The notes: generated by a model from the sequence alone, not told the origin. A DNA stretch of 8,600 nucleotides from Candidatus Zhuqueibacterota bacterium 4484_188 (GCA_002049825.1 MVCZ01000027.1:1-8600), one strand, 5' to 3'; shown: positions 1 to 7,052, counted from the first letter of the stretch. A program made the numbers and translations.

Positions 1-1033
1 GGCGTCATTTGCTTCCAGCCAGCGTCCCTGTCCGTCTTTAAAACAGATAATGTCCGGCGTTGAGTTGATTAAGGTTCGTAAAATTTCTTCCTGTTCACGT
101 AAAGAATTTTCCGCTTTTTTCAACTCGGTAATATCTCTGGCAATTTTTGCATAGTTTATAATTTTTCCAGAGTCATCTTTGATGGGAAATATAACGGCGT
201 CTTCGTAATAATTTTTGCCTTTTTTATTCTTATTTATAAACATACCGCGCCAGATATTCCCCTTGGTTATCGTATCCCAAAGTTCTTTGTAAAATTCCGG
301 CGTATGTTCGCTGCTTTGTAAAATTCTGGGATTTTTCCCATGGGCTTCGTTGAATGAGTAGCCGGTTATTTTCTCAAAAGCGGGATTGACATACTCGATA
401 TTTCCTTCAATATCCGTAATTACAACCGCTTCGGCGGCTTGTTCTATGATGCGCGTCATTTTCTTCCATCGGGCAGAGGCAGCGTTTTAATCAGCGAATG
501 CGGCTTTCCCGTTTCAAAAACTTCCTTAGCCGCGCATTGTTCGCACAGCTCATTTTTTCCCTGGTAGGCTTCGTAACAGAATTTTCCGCGGATATCTTCC
601 TGAGTTACATTTTTCAATTCCAATAATTTTTTATTGGTCAGCAGAACTTTGTAATCCCGGTCAATGACGTGCACCGGGTTTTGTATGCCGTCAAAAATAG
701 ATTTCAGGAATTTTTCTTTTTCCTTTAACGCTGATTCCGCCGGCTTCTCGCTTGTAATATCGCGGTTACTGCTGACAACTGAGCAGAGCAGGAATTTGGA
801 TTTTTAATTTCGTTTTCAAATTTGTATAAGATGTGTTCTTTGTCTTCAGGATGAATTATTTTTTTAAACAGATTGGCGTTTTTAATAAATTCCTGCGGCT
901 CATATCCCGTTATTGTTTCTACCGCCGGGGATATGTATTTAATGGAGTTATTATCACCGAGCCACATCAGCCAGTCCGAGGAAAACTCGGCTACGGTTTT
1001 AAAAACGTCAAATTGATTGTTTTTTTCATCCAT
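1..1033 (-). pseudogene. multi-PAS sensory protein (5' part), reading frame broken twice
   Basis: Three open segments in different frames together read as one PAS-repeat protein, probably a sensor kinase or similar signal transducer whose output domain lies beyond the window edge. Segment A (1033 to about 775) starts at ATG 1033-1031 with AGGA 7 nt upstream and holds a PAS_3-like half (ITGYEPQEF, HPEDKEHI). Segment B (about 773-456) begins with the usual PAC end NRDITSEK, then a linker and a PAS_4-like half with a Cys cluster (C..C..C near KFCYEAY and CEQC), stopping after LPDGRK. Segment C (459 to 1) has a complete PAS (VVITDIEGN, NPAFEKITGY, NPRILQSS) and PAC (ARDITELKKAE), then the start of a fourth PAS (STPDIICFKDGQG). 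Compared with normal PAS-PAC units, the PAC halves of the first two PAS domains are missing, each loss shifting the frame. Whether this is decay or an assembly error cannot be told from sequence alone. It is divergent from radA. The ATGA overlap at 456-459 could also be read as two coupled ORFs, but the truncated PAS domain argues against it. Confidence 0.8.
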
Positions 1034-1176
1034 CGTTCAATCCTGTATTTGTATTAGACATTTAATTTTGTGCTATAGATATAAAACATAAATTTCTAAA
1101 GTAATACTATCGGAAGGTGTCCTAATTTGTTAATTAAAATTGGATAATACATAATAGGTGAAAAGGTAAGTACTTT

Positions 1177-1260
1177 GTCATTGCCACATAGTGATGGCTA
1201 CTTGTGCCTATGGTACGCCACGAGGAGTGAAACGACGAAGCCTGTCTGCCGGCAAGCCGG
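1177..1260. repeat. degenerate REP-like intergenic repeat with small palindrome
   Basis: The stretch begins GTCATTGCC, continues through GGCTAC and GGTACGCCACGAGG, and includes GAGGAGTGAAACGACGAAGC. This resembles a family of dispersed intergenic repeats of the type GTCATTGCGAGGAGCGAAGCGACGAAGCAATC-like composition seen between genes in many bacterial genomes. It ends in a perfect 5-bp inverted repeat, CCGGC-AA-GCCGG (1249-1260). Only one copy is visible here, so repeat status rests on recalled similarity, not on a second copy. It has diverged from a clean palindromic unit. Confidence 0.4.
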
Positions 1261-1307
1261 GATCGCATTGACTCACTCACCCGTCAGCAAGGTTATACAA
1301 ATTTGGT

Positions 1308-1335
1308 TTGATTTTGCCCGGTTTACCCCTATTTT
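1308..1335 (+). promoter_or_regulatory. possible radA promoter
   Basis: TTGATT (1308-1313) and TATTTT (1330-1335) are separated by 16 bp, each matching four of six sigma-70 consensus bases. The putative start would lie about 35 nt before the radA ATG, which has the purine-rich AGGCGAG (1364-1370) ahead of it. Weak boxes of this kind are common by chance. Confidence 0.3.
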
Positions 1336-1377
1336 TCATCGAAAGAAATTTCTGGTCGAACTATCAGGCGAGCAACC

Positions 1378-2557
1378 ATGTCGAAGCCGAAAACAATTTT
1401 CCGCTGCCAGACCTGCGGGCACGAGACGGTCAAGTGGAGCGGACGCTGTCCCGCTTGCGGGGCATGGAATACCCTTGCGGAAACCCGGATCGAGAAGCAG
1501 GACAAGCCAGCGGAACTGCGCACCTCGAGCGTGGAAATTTCCCTGCTGTCAGAGATTGCACAATCGGGGGAAGCCCGCCGGTCCACCGGCATCGATGAGC
1601 TGGACCGGGTGCTGGGCGGCGGTGTGATGCCGGCTTCGGTGGTGCTGATTTCCGGTGATCCGGGTATCGGCAAATCCACCCTGCTCTTGCAGATGGCGGC
1701 TTCGTTGGTGCGACAGAATATTAGCTGTCTCTACGTCAGCGGAGAAGAATCGCTCAAACAGATTAAAACGCGAGCCGACCGTCTGGCGGTTGGCAACATT
1801 GCACTGCCCCTGCTGGCAGAAACCGAGCTTGCGTGAGTGCACTGCCCGGCTCTTCCGCGCCGCCAAGGAAGAGGGCTGGTCGCTGTTCCTGGTAGGGCAC
1901 ATCACCAAGGAGGGCAGCATTGCCGGGCCCAAACTGCTGGAACACACTGTGGATGTGGTTATTTATTTTGAAGGCGATACTTTCTACCAGTACCGGATTT
2001 TGCGTTCGTTGAAAAACCGTTTTGGCGCCACCCACGAAATCGGACTGTTTTTGATGGAACAGCAGGGACTGAAAGAGGTGGAAAATCCTTCCAGCCTGTT
2101 TTTATCCGATTCCGCCGCGCCGCAAATCGGCAGCAGCGTGGTGTGCAGTTTCGAGGGAAGCCGTCCTATTTTGGCAGAAGTGCAGTCGTTAGTGAGCCGG
2201 GCGAATTACGGCGTGCCCCAACGGACGGTCAGCGGTTTCGACCAAAAACGCTTGGCGCTGCTGCTGGCAATCCTGGAAAAGCACTGCCGGCTGGATTTCC
2301 GGGTGCTCCCGGCAAAATCGGTTTACATTGGCGAAATCGGCTTAAATGGCGACCTGCGCCCGGTGAGCCAGGCGGAACGCCGGGTGCAGGAAGCGGTTAA
2401 ATTGGGTTTCCGGCGCATTTACCTGCCGGCGGTAACGGGGCAAAATATTTCCCGGAAAATTACCGCCAATTGCCAGGTAATCCCGGTTAAGCATATCTCT
2501 TCGTTTATGGAAACCATTTCGACCGGTTCGATGTCAAAGAAAAAGGTGGAGAAATAG
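1378..2557 (+). pseudogene. radA: RadA (Sms) recombination ATPase, frameshifted with two missing blocks
   Basis: RadA is a RecA-family, DnaB-like ATPase that drives branch migration during recombinational repair. Visible parts in order: N-terminal zinc finger with C10, C13, C24, C27 (CQTCG and CPACG); RecA core with Walker A GDPGIGKST (residues 93-101) and YVSGEES; then a stop at 1834-1836. The gene continues in the next frame from about 1829 with RECTARL, VGHITKEG, the RadA signature KNRFG, and the end of the Lon-like domain (YIGEIGLNGDLRPV, AVKLGFRR). Against the family (E. coli RadA is 460 residues), about 37-39 residues holding the Walker B strand are missing at 1829-1834, with a frameshift, and about 35 residues including the DVFVNVVGG-like strand are missing in frame near 2300-2305. 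As written, it cannot encode working RadA. The stop overlaps the ribosome-binding site of the next gene. Local decay or a faulty assembly are both possible; radA being widely conserved, I lean slightly to the latter. Confidence 0.88.
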
Positions 2558-2562
2558 CCATG
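2543..2562 (+). promoter_or_regulatory. ribosome-binding site of the NHL gene inside the radA 3' end
   Basis: AAGGTGGAG (2543-2551) lies in the last radA codons, 8 nt before ATG 2560; the radA stop (TAG, 2555-2557) sits between them. This spacing fixes the start of the NHL protein and suggests translational coupling to radA. Confidence 0.7.
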
Positions 2563-3510
2563 AAAATACTCATTCTCCTGGTGCTGATTGTAACCGTCAC
2601 GTTTCCGGCGGTAACGATTTGCCAGGAACAGTCGCCTAACGCTACGCTTTCCTGGAGTGTGGTGCAGCAATTGGACGGCAGCCGGACTCCCTCGGGGAAA
2701 TTCCAGGATGCGGTGGCGGTCGATCTCGACTCGGAAGGAAATATTTACATTGTTGATCGTGCCCGGCACCGGCTGGTGAAATACGACCAGAACTTTGTTT
2801 TTGTCAAAGAAATCGGCGGGTTCGGCACCGGCGGCGAGCAGTTTAACGATCCCCGGGACGTGGACGCCCATCTTACCCTGAATATTTACGTGGCTGATTA
2901 CAATAACAACCGGATCGTACGCTTCGACGGAAATCTGAATTATTTGAATGAGTTTAAGAGCCGTGCCGAAAACAACTATTATTTCGAGATGCCGTTGAGC
3001 GTGGGCGTTTCCGGGCAGTACGACATGTTTATTCTGGAAGACCTGAACCGCCGTATTATTAAATTTGACCGGTTCAGCGAACCACAGGTCGCCTTTGGGG
3101 ACAACACAGAAAACCTGGGACAGCTTCTTAATCCGCATCAGTTGACGGTGAGTGAGGGTGGCAAAATCTTTGTAAGCGATCCGGCTGCTAAAGCGGTGGT
3201 TGTATTCGATTACCTGGGGAATTATGCCGGCGAAATCACCCATCCCGATCTGCAGCAGCCGAAGGGCGTTTCGGTAGCTGCCGATGGAACGTTGCTTGTT
3301 TGCGATTCGGAAACCCGGCAAATATTTTTCTTTAAAAACGGACAATCTTTCGGTGGAGTGCTGAACGTATCGGGGTGGGGAATAAAACCACAGGATGTGG
3401 TAATGGCAGTTGCCCGCAAAAGTACCGCCAGGCTGCTTTACGTTCTTGCTCCGCAAAAATGCCTGATTTTAAAACCCGGGGTGTTAGATAAAAGCAAACC
3501 GAAACCGTAA
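2560..3510 (+). CDS. exported NHL-repeat (six-bladed beta-propeller) protein
   Basis: 316 residues. The N-terminus is a signal peptide (one Lys, then hydrophobic residues 3-20, ending near TICQ); the single Cys at 21 lacks a proper lipobox, so secretion by signal peptidase I is more likely than lipidation. Residues 50-300 hold NHL-type repeats of about 40 residues with the pattern 'G-x-I-Y-V-x-D-x-x-x-x-R-I-x-x-F': for example NIYIVDRARHRLVKYD (61-76), NIYVADYNNNRIVRFD (108-123), MFILEDLNRRIIKFD (156-170), KIFVSDPAAKAVVVFD (202-217) and LLVCDSETRQIFFF (245-258). These fold as a beta-propeller, usually for binding proteins, peptides or polysaccharides outside the cytoplasm. No catalytic motif is seen. 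It begins 2 nt after the radA stop, so the two genes are probably co-transcribed, although a functional link is not evident. The exact ligand cannot be inferred. Confidence 0.85.
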   Translation: MKILILLVLIVTVTFPAVTICQEQSPNATLSWSVVQQLDGSRTPSGKFQDAVAVDLDSEGNIYIVDRARHRLVKYDQNFVFVKEIGGFGTGGEQFNDPRDVDAHLTLNIYVADYNNNRIVRFDGNLNYLNEFKSRAENNYYFEMPLSVGVSGQYDMFILEDLNRRIIKFDRFSEPQVAFGDNTENLGQLLNPHQLTVSEGGKIFVSDPAAKAVVVFDYLGNYAGEITHPDLQQPKGVSVAADGTLLVCDSETRQIFFFKNGQSFGGVLNVSGWGIKPQDVVMAVARKSTARLLYVLAPQKCLILKPGVLDKSKPKP

Positions 3511-3578
3511 ACGGTAAAGCCGGGAATCTGAATAATTCCGGTCAAAAAGGGAAAAAGTCGTTTTATTCCCACAAATGC

Positions 3579-3587
3579 TGGTATATA
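3579..3587 (+). promoter_or_regulatory. possible extended -10 promoter for rny
   Basis: TGGTATATA (3579-3587) fits the extended -10 pattern TGnTATAAT at most positions. No good -35 is seen (the region 17 bp upstream is CGTTTT), as is usual for extended -10 promoters. Transcription would start near 3594 and give a leader of about 105 nt. Just upstream, GGGAA...TTCCC (3549-3570) forms a small imperfect hairpin. Confidence 0.35.
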
Positions 3588-3616
3588 TTTACCGAACGAG
3601 TGAAGTGAGCAGTAAC

Positions 3617-3660
3617 CTGAAAAGGAGTTTCAGATGCCCCCGGTATTTGTCTCCGGGGGC
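3617..3660 (+). promoter_or_regulatory. structured rny leader: two consecutive hairpins around a Shine-Dalgarno
   Basis: Hairpin 1 is CTGAAA (3617-3622) paired to TTTCAG (3628-3633), with the Shine-Dalgarno AGGAG exactly forming its 5-nt loop. Hairpin 2 is GCCCCCGG (3636-3643) paired to CCGGGGGC (3653-3660), perfect over 8 bp with a 9-nt loop. An ATG (3634-3636) lies at the join of the two. Hairpin 2 is not followed by a T-run, so it does not look like an intrinsic terminator. The arrangement suggests post-transcriptional control of the upstream ORF and, through it, of rny; this role is inferred. Confidence 0.5.
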
Positions 3661-3702
3661 GCAACAAGCAGTTCAATAATGACAAAAAGAGGTGTGAAAT
3701 GA
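3634..3702 (+). CDS. 22-codon upstream ORF overlapping the rny start
   Basis: ATG 3634 follows AGGAG by 6 nt and opens a frame of 22 codons (MPPVFVSGG...TKRGVK) ending at TGA 3700-3702, which overlaps the rny ATG (3699-3701) as ATGA. A strong ribosome-binding site, a close stop/start overlap and hairpin-embedded signals support a leader peptide that couples translation to rny. The first eight codons are also the G+C-rich hairpin, so the peptide sequence itself may be unimportant. It may also be chance: rny has its own site (AGAGGTG, 3688-3694). Confidence 0.35.
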   Translation: MPPVFVSGGATSSSIMTKRGVK

Positions 3703-5303
3703 ACATAATATATATTGTTGCCGCAGGGATTGCGGGAATTTTATTTGGGATGGTTTTGTTTTATTTGATCAGTCACCGTTCGATGAAAAGCAAAGAAATC
3801 GAGGCGAATGAACTGCTGGAACATGCCCAAAAGAAAGTAGAACAAATGGAGCGCGAAGCGTATGTGAAGGCAAAAGAGAAACTGTACCGGGAAAAAGAGC
3901 AGTTTCTGAAACAAGTTAAAGATCGCGAAGCGAATTTGAATAGAACGGAGGAGCGGCTTCGCCAAAAAGAAAAGGAAATTCGGCGGGGAGGTAATAAGAA
4001 CCAGGAAAAAGAATGGCAGGTGCGAAAAAGGGAAAAGGAATTAAACAGAAGGGAACATAAAGTTCAAGAAAAAGCGAAAGAACTCGAAAATCTACATGAA
4101 GAGGCGCTGAAAAGACTGGAAAAAACCAGCGGGATGAACCGTGAAGACGCCAAGAAAATGCTGATGGAAAGTATGTATTCGCAGGCACGTGCCGAAGCAG
4201 CCCAGACCCTGATTGATATTCGCCGCGAAGCGGAAGAGCGGGCGCGCTGGGAAGCCAAAGAAATTATGGCATTTGCCATTGAACGTATGGCAACGGAATA
4301 TACTATGGAATCCACCTTAATATCGGTGGAATTGCCCAATGATGATTGGAAAGGAATCGTCATCGGACGGGAGGGCAGGAACATAAAAGCTTTCGAAGCG
4401 GCAACCGGCGTGAAAGTTATTGTGGATGATACCCCGGAGACGGTGGTCATGTCCAGTTTCGATCCCATCCGCCGTGAGATTGCCCGCATTGCCATGCAGC
4501 AGCTCATCAAGAATAAAAACATCAATCCCAAAGCCATTGAGATTGAGGTACAGAAAGCAACCAAAATAGTAGAAGCCAGCGTTAAGAAAGCGGCGGATGA
4601 GACTTTGCAGGAGTTGAAGATTCGCAATGTGCACCCGGAGATGAAAGAATATTTAGGCAGGTTAAAATACCGCACCAGCTACGGACAAAACATTCTTCAG
4701 CATTCCAAGGAAGTTGCCTGGCTGGCGGGTGGCATGGCGGCGGAACTGGGACTGGATGTGGAATTAGCCAAGCGCGCCGGACTGTTTCATGATATCGGCA
4801 AAGCGGTGAGTTCCGATTCCGAAGGCAGCCATGTTTCAATAGGTGTGGATATTACCACCCGTTGCGGGGAAGACCCGGTGGTGATCAATTCCGTTCTGGC
4901 GCACCACGAGGAAGCCGAACCGATTTCGCCGATTTCTGTTTTAGTTACTGCGGCAGACCGGATCAGCGGCGCCCGTCCCGGTGCCCGGAGAGAATCGCTG
5001 GAAGCCTATGCACAGCGCATTTCCAAGCTGGAAGAACTGGCAAATTCATTCGAAGGGGTTGGTAAAACCTATGCACTTTCTGCCGGGCGTGAAATCCGGG
5101 TAATGATTCTGCCCGAAAAAATGTCGGACAATGAGGCAAAATTGCTCGCCAGCGATATTGCCCGAAAAATTAAAAAATCGATGGAATATCCTGGTCAGAT
5201 TAAAGTGACAGTGATTCGTCAGACCATTGCCAATAGTTTCACTGATGATTTTTTACCCGGTCATCAGAACGCGACATCGGAACCGGCGCAAAAGGGTGCA
5301 TAA
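3699..5303 (+). CDS. rny: ribonuclease Y
   Basis: 534 residues, near the usual 510-530. RNase Y is a membrane-anchored endoribonuclease that starts mRNA decay. Domains: N-terminal transmembrane helix (about residues 3-24); long charged coiled coil (about 30-185, rich in E, K and R); KH RNA-binding domain from about 218 with the GREG loop (223-226) and FDPIRREIARIA (254-265); HD domain with RLKYRTSYGQN (321-331), H335 and the metal-binding H364-D365 in LFHDIGKA, then GSHVSIG and AHHEEAEP; C-terminal ARPGARRE and GQIKVTVIR. All catalytic motifs are present and I see no break. The start has AGAGGTG 4 nt upstream and overlaps the stop of a 22-codon leader ORF. The C-terminus is unusual: after IKVTVIR the family normally ends E-T-R-A-V-E-Y-A-K, while here about 27 different residues follow (QTIANSF...AQKGA). 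The ferritin-like gene follows after 25 nt and is probably co-transcribed. Confidence 0.97.
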   Translation: MNIIYIVAAGIAGILFGMVLFYLISHRSMKSKEIEANELLEHAQKKVEQMEREAYVKAKEKLYREKEQFLKQVKDREANLNRTEERLRQKEKEIRRGGNKNQEKEWQVRKREKELNRREHKVQEKAKELENLHEEALKRLEKTSGMNREDAKKMLMESMYSQARAEAAQTLIDIRREAEERARWEAKEIMAFAIERMATEYTMESTLISVELPNDDWKGIVIGREGRNIKAFEAATGVKVIVDDTPETVVMSSFDPIRREIARIAMQQLIKNKNINPKAIEIEVQKATKIVEASVKKAADETLQELKIRNVHPEMKEYLGRLKYRTSYGQNILQHSKEVAWLAGGMAAELGLDVELAKRAGLFHDIGKAVSSDSEGSHVSIGVDITTRCGEDPVVINSVLAHHEEAEPISPISVLVTAADRISGARPGARRESLEAYAQRISKLEELANSFEGVGKTYALSAGREIRVMILPEKMSDNEAKLLASDIARKIKKSMEYPGQIKVTVIRQTIANSFTDDFLPGHQNATSEPAQKGA

Positions 5304-5328
5304 TCTTGAATCTTAATCAGAGGGCAAA

Positions 5329-5832
5329 ATGATGACTGTTCTTCCAAATGAAGTGTTGCATGCACTGAAGATGGCGATGCAAAATGAATCGGATACCATC
5401 CGTGTTTATCAGCACATGTTTAAAAAAGTGAAAAATTCCAAAACGCGTCAGATGCTGCGACATTTGATTAATGAAGAGCATTTTCACGAACAGCGTATTA
5501 AGGAAAAATACCGGGAAGGCGGCGGACAGTTTCCTCTGAACGAATGGGATTCCGAACTTCCTAACCGGGAACAGTTGCTGGATATTGAATTGGAAAATTT
5601 GACCGTTTTGGAACTCATTAACCTGGCAATGCAGGTGGAAAAAGTCAGCCGCGATTTCTATAAAGTGCAGTATAAACGGGCTGCCGATGTGGAAGTGAAA
5701 CTCATATTCGATTGGCTGGCGCGCCAGGAAGAAGACCATATAAAGAGTCTGCAACAGGAATATGAGTCACACCAGAATTACCATGAAGTGCGCTTGTCGG
5801 ATTTAGACGAGGAGGTGCCCGGGGAAGTTTAA
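5329..5832 (+). CDS. ferritin-like (rubrerythrin-type) diiron protein
   Basis: 167 residues, all-helical pattern. Two half-repeats each carry a ferritin-like metal motif: E20, then E50-x-x-H53 in the first, and E104, then E134-x-x-H137 in the second. Six ligands of this type make the diiron centre of ferritin-like/rubrerythrin proteins, which handle peroxide or iron. There is no C-terminal rubredoxin CxxC pair, so it is not a classical rubrerythrin; a YciE- or COG1633-like protein is a fair family guess. It would be cytoplasmic, as no signal is seen. AGAGGG (5319-5324) is 4 nt from the first ATG and 7 nt from a second in-frame ATG at 5332, which may be the true start. It lies 25 nt after rny. 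The acidic tail (DLDEEVPGEV) is not conserved-looking. Precise substrate unknown. Confidence 0.82.
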   Translation: MMTVLPNEVLHALKMAMQNESDTIRVYQHMFKKVKNSKTRQMLRHLINEEHFHEQRIKEKYREGGGQFPLNEWDSELPNREQLLDIELENLTVLELINLAMQVEKVSRDFYKVQYKRAADVEVKLIFDWLARQEEDHIKSLQQEYESHQNYHEVRLSDLDEEVPGEV

Positions 5833-6063
5833 CTGCTACGGTCTGTTTTTCGAAAAATCCTAAAAATAACCATTTTTCAACCCCTCTGATTTTCCTCTTC
5901 CCGGTAACGCCGATTTCCCGTCGGGCGGCAGTGCCTGTTAACCACATTCCATTTATTCATAGAATATTCTTTTCAAAAAACTTTGTGTCCCGTTAAAATT
6001 TTATTTTGTTCTATCTTCTATTGTATTATATTGTTATATAAAAAGTGTAAAAACGGATTTCCC
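5833..6063. other. AT-rich gap with promoter-like DNA before amrB
   Basis: No convincing gene. Near its start is TTTTTCGAAAAA (5846-5857) and an AT-only inverted repeat GAAAAAT/ATTTTTC (5852-5858 and 5872-5878); a small CCGA/TCGG stem lies at 5910-5924, with no T-run after it, so no canonical terminator is seen. Bases 5990-6045 are extremely AT-rich, with several overlapping TATATT/TATTAT/TATATA boxes (6024-6040) and TTGTTC (6006-6011) as a possible -35. I take this as the amrB promoter region without choosing a single pair of boxes. Confidence 0.4.
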
Positions 6064-6894
6064 ATGACCCAAAGTAAAAAAATTCGAAGTGCCGGTGTTG
6101 CCGGAATGTTTTACCCGGGCGATCCGATGATGCTGGAAAGAGAACTCAGCCTGCTGTTGGAAGCGGCACCGCTGTTGGAACTTCCCCGACCGGTGAAATC
6201 GCTGATTGTGCCCCATGCCGGTTATGTTTATTCCGGTGGTGTGTCGGCACGGGCTTACCGGCAGATTTTTGATGCACCGATAAAGCGGGTGGTGGTAATT
6301 GTCCCCAGCCATAAGGACGCTTTTGCATTTAACAGCGTATTTAACGGCGATGCCTACCGTACACCGCTGGGCGATGTGCCGGTGGATAAAAAAGCAGCCG
6401 CTGCTTTAGCTGAAGCTCACCCGGATATTCAGCTCTCTGACCTGGGACATTCCTCCTCGGAACATTCCCTGGAAGTCCAGTTACCTTTCTTGCAGTGGAT
6501 ATTAGGCAACTTTCAACTGGTTCCTGTTTCCATGGGAGAACAGACCTATGAACAGAGCGTAATATTAGCCAATGCTTTTACTACTGTAATAGATACTTCC
6601 CACACACTATTTGTCGCCAGCAGCGATTTATCGCATTTCCACTCCGATGCCCGGGCACGGGTGCTCGACCAGGTTGCCCAGACCGATATTGAAACGTTTG
6701 ATGAAGAAAAATTATGGCAGGACATCGCCGAGGGGCGAACCGAAATGTGCGGCTACGGTCCGGTTATCACCGTTATGAAAACAGCCCGTAAGCTCGGCGC
6801 AGAAACTTCACGGGTTATTCTATACCGGAATTCCGGCGATATTACCGGTGAGCGTAATGAGGTTGTGGGATATCTTTCGGCGGTAATTTATTAA
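6064..6894 (+). CDS. amrB: Memo family protein (AmmeMemoRadiSam system protein B)
   Basis: 276 residues from ATG 6064, the usual length for the family. Memo proteins have a dioxygenase-like fold related to class III extradiol dioxygenases; human MEMO1 binds a metal through His49, His81 and Cys244. The matching residues here are H51 in VPHAGYVYSG, H83 in VPSHKDA and C229 in MCGYGPV. Other family motifs are AGMFYPGD (13-20), YRTPLGDVPVD (98-108), EHSLEVQLPFLQ (133-144), ASSDLSHFH (185-193) and SGDITGERNEVVGY (257-270). I chose 6064 because the family N-terminus (IRSAGVAGMFYPGD) follows at once; an in-frame TTG at 5983 would add 27 hydrophobic residues encoded by promoter-like AT-rich DNA without a ribosome-binding site. 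The chosen start has only a poor site. The bacterial reaction is unknown. The AMMECR1 partner follows 158 nt downstream; the third triad member, a radical-SAM enzyme, is not seen. Confidence 0.93.
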   Translation: MTQSKKIRSAGVAGMFYPGDPMMLERELSLLLEAAPLLELPRPVKSLIVPHAGYVYSGGVSARAYRQIFDAPIKRVVVIVPSHKDAFAFNSVFNGDAYRTPLGDVPVDKKAAAALAEAHPDIQLSDLGHSSSEHSLEVQLPFLQWILGNFQLVPVSMGEQTYEQSVILANAFTTVIDTSHTLFVASSDLSHFHSDARARVLDQVAQTDIETFDEEKLWQDIAEGRTEMCGYGPVITVMKTARKLGAETSRVILYRNSGDITGERNEVVGYLSAVIY

Positions 6895-7052
6895 ATGACT
6901 AAATCCGTTGTGGCAAAAGTTGTTCAATACATCCGGAAACATCTTTGCTCAAATTCTCTTTTTGCCAGGAAAATGAATAAAAGTTTGATTCAAGAATCTT
7001 CATACAAGTTCCCGGAGTAAAAAAACACTATTTATGAGAACGGGAGGACCGT

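Larger units (their letters stand above)
1034..1377. other. non-coding divergent intergenic region
   Basis: About 340 bases lie between the start of the PAS gene (minus) and radA (plus). The first 110 bases are very AT-rich and must contain the PAS gene promoter, but I cannot pick convincing -35/-10 boxes. Bases 1177-1260 look like a degenerate intergenic repeat, and 1308-1335 holds a possible radA promoter; both are listed separately. Open frames crossing this region have no recognisable protein similarity and continue antisense or out of frame into radA, so I treat them as chance. Confidence 0.6.

Noticed and set aside
1175..1627. 150-codon plus-strand frame starting in the intergenic repeat and running out of frame through radA
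   Set aside because: The RadA zinc finger and Walker A are in another frame; this translation has no recognisable motif.
2419..3456. 345-codon open frame on the minus strand opposite the NHL-repeat gene
   Set aside because: It is antisense to a protein with clear signal peptide and NHL repeats, and its translation resembles no family; long antisense frames are common opposite well-biased coding DNA.
3636..3660. Perfect G+C hairpin read as an intrinsic terminator
   Set aside because: No T-run follows on either strand, and it lies inside a short ORF just before rny.
3571..3698. Possible 6S RNA or other small RNA upstream of rny
   Set aside because: Several local hairpins are seen, but not the long rod with 5'-3' closing stem and central bubble of 6S RNA, and there is no terminator; a leader role for rny is simpler.
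4064..4675. 203-codon minus-strand open frame opposite rny
   Set aside because: Fully antisense to the KH and HD-domain coding region of an intact RNase Y; low-complexity Ser/Ala-rich translation.
5983..6063. N-terminal extension of the Memo protein from TTG 5983
   Set aside because: It would add a hydrophobic segment encoded by promoter-like AT-rich DNA with no ribosome-binding site; family proteins begin near residue 1 of the ATG 6064 form.
6895..7020. 41-codon ORF directly after the amrB stop (MTKSVVAKVV...)
   Set aside because: No ribosome-binding site and no recognisable features; length is within chance expectation. Its immediate TAA-ATG contact with amrB is the only point in its favour.
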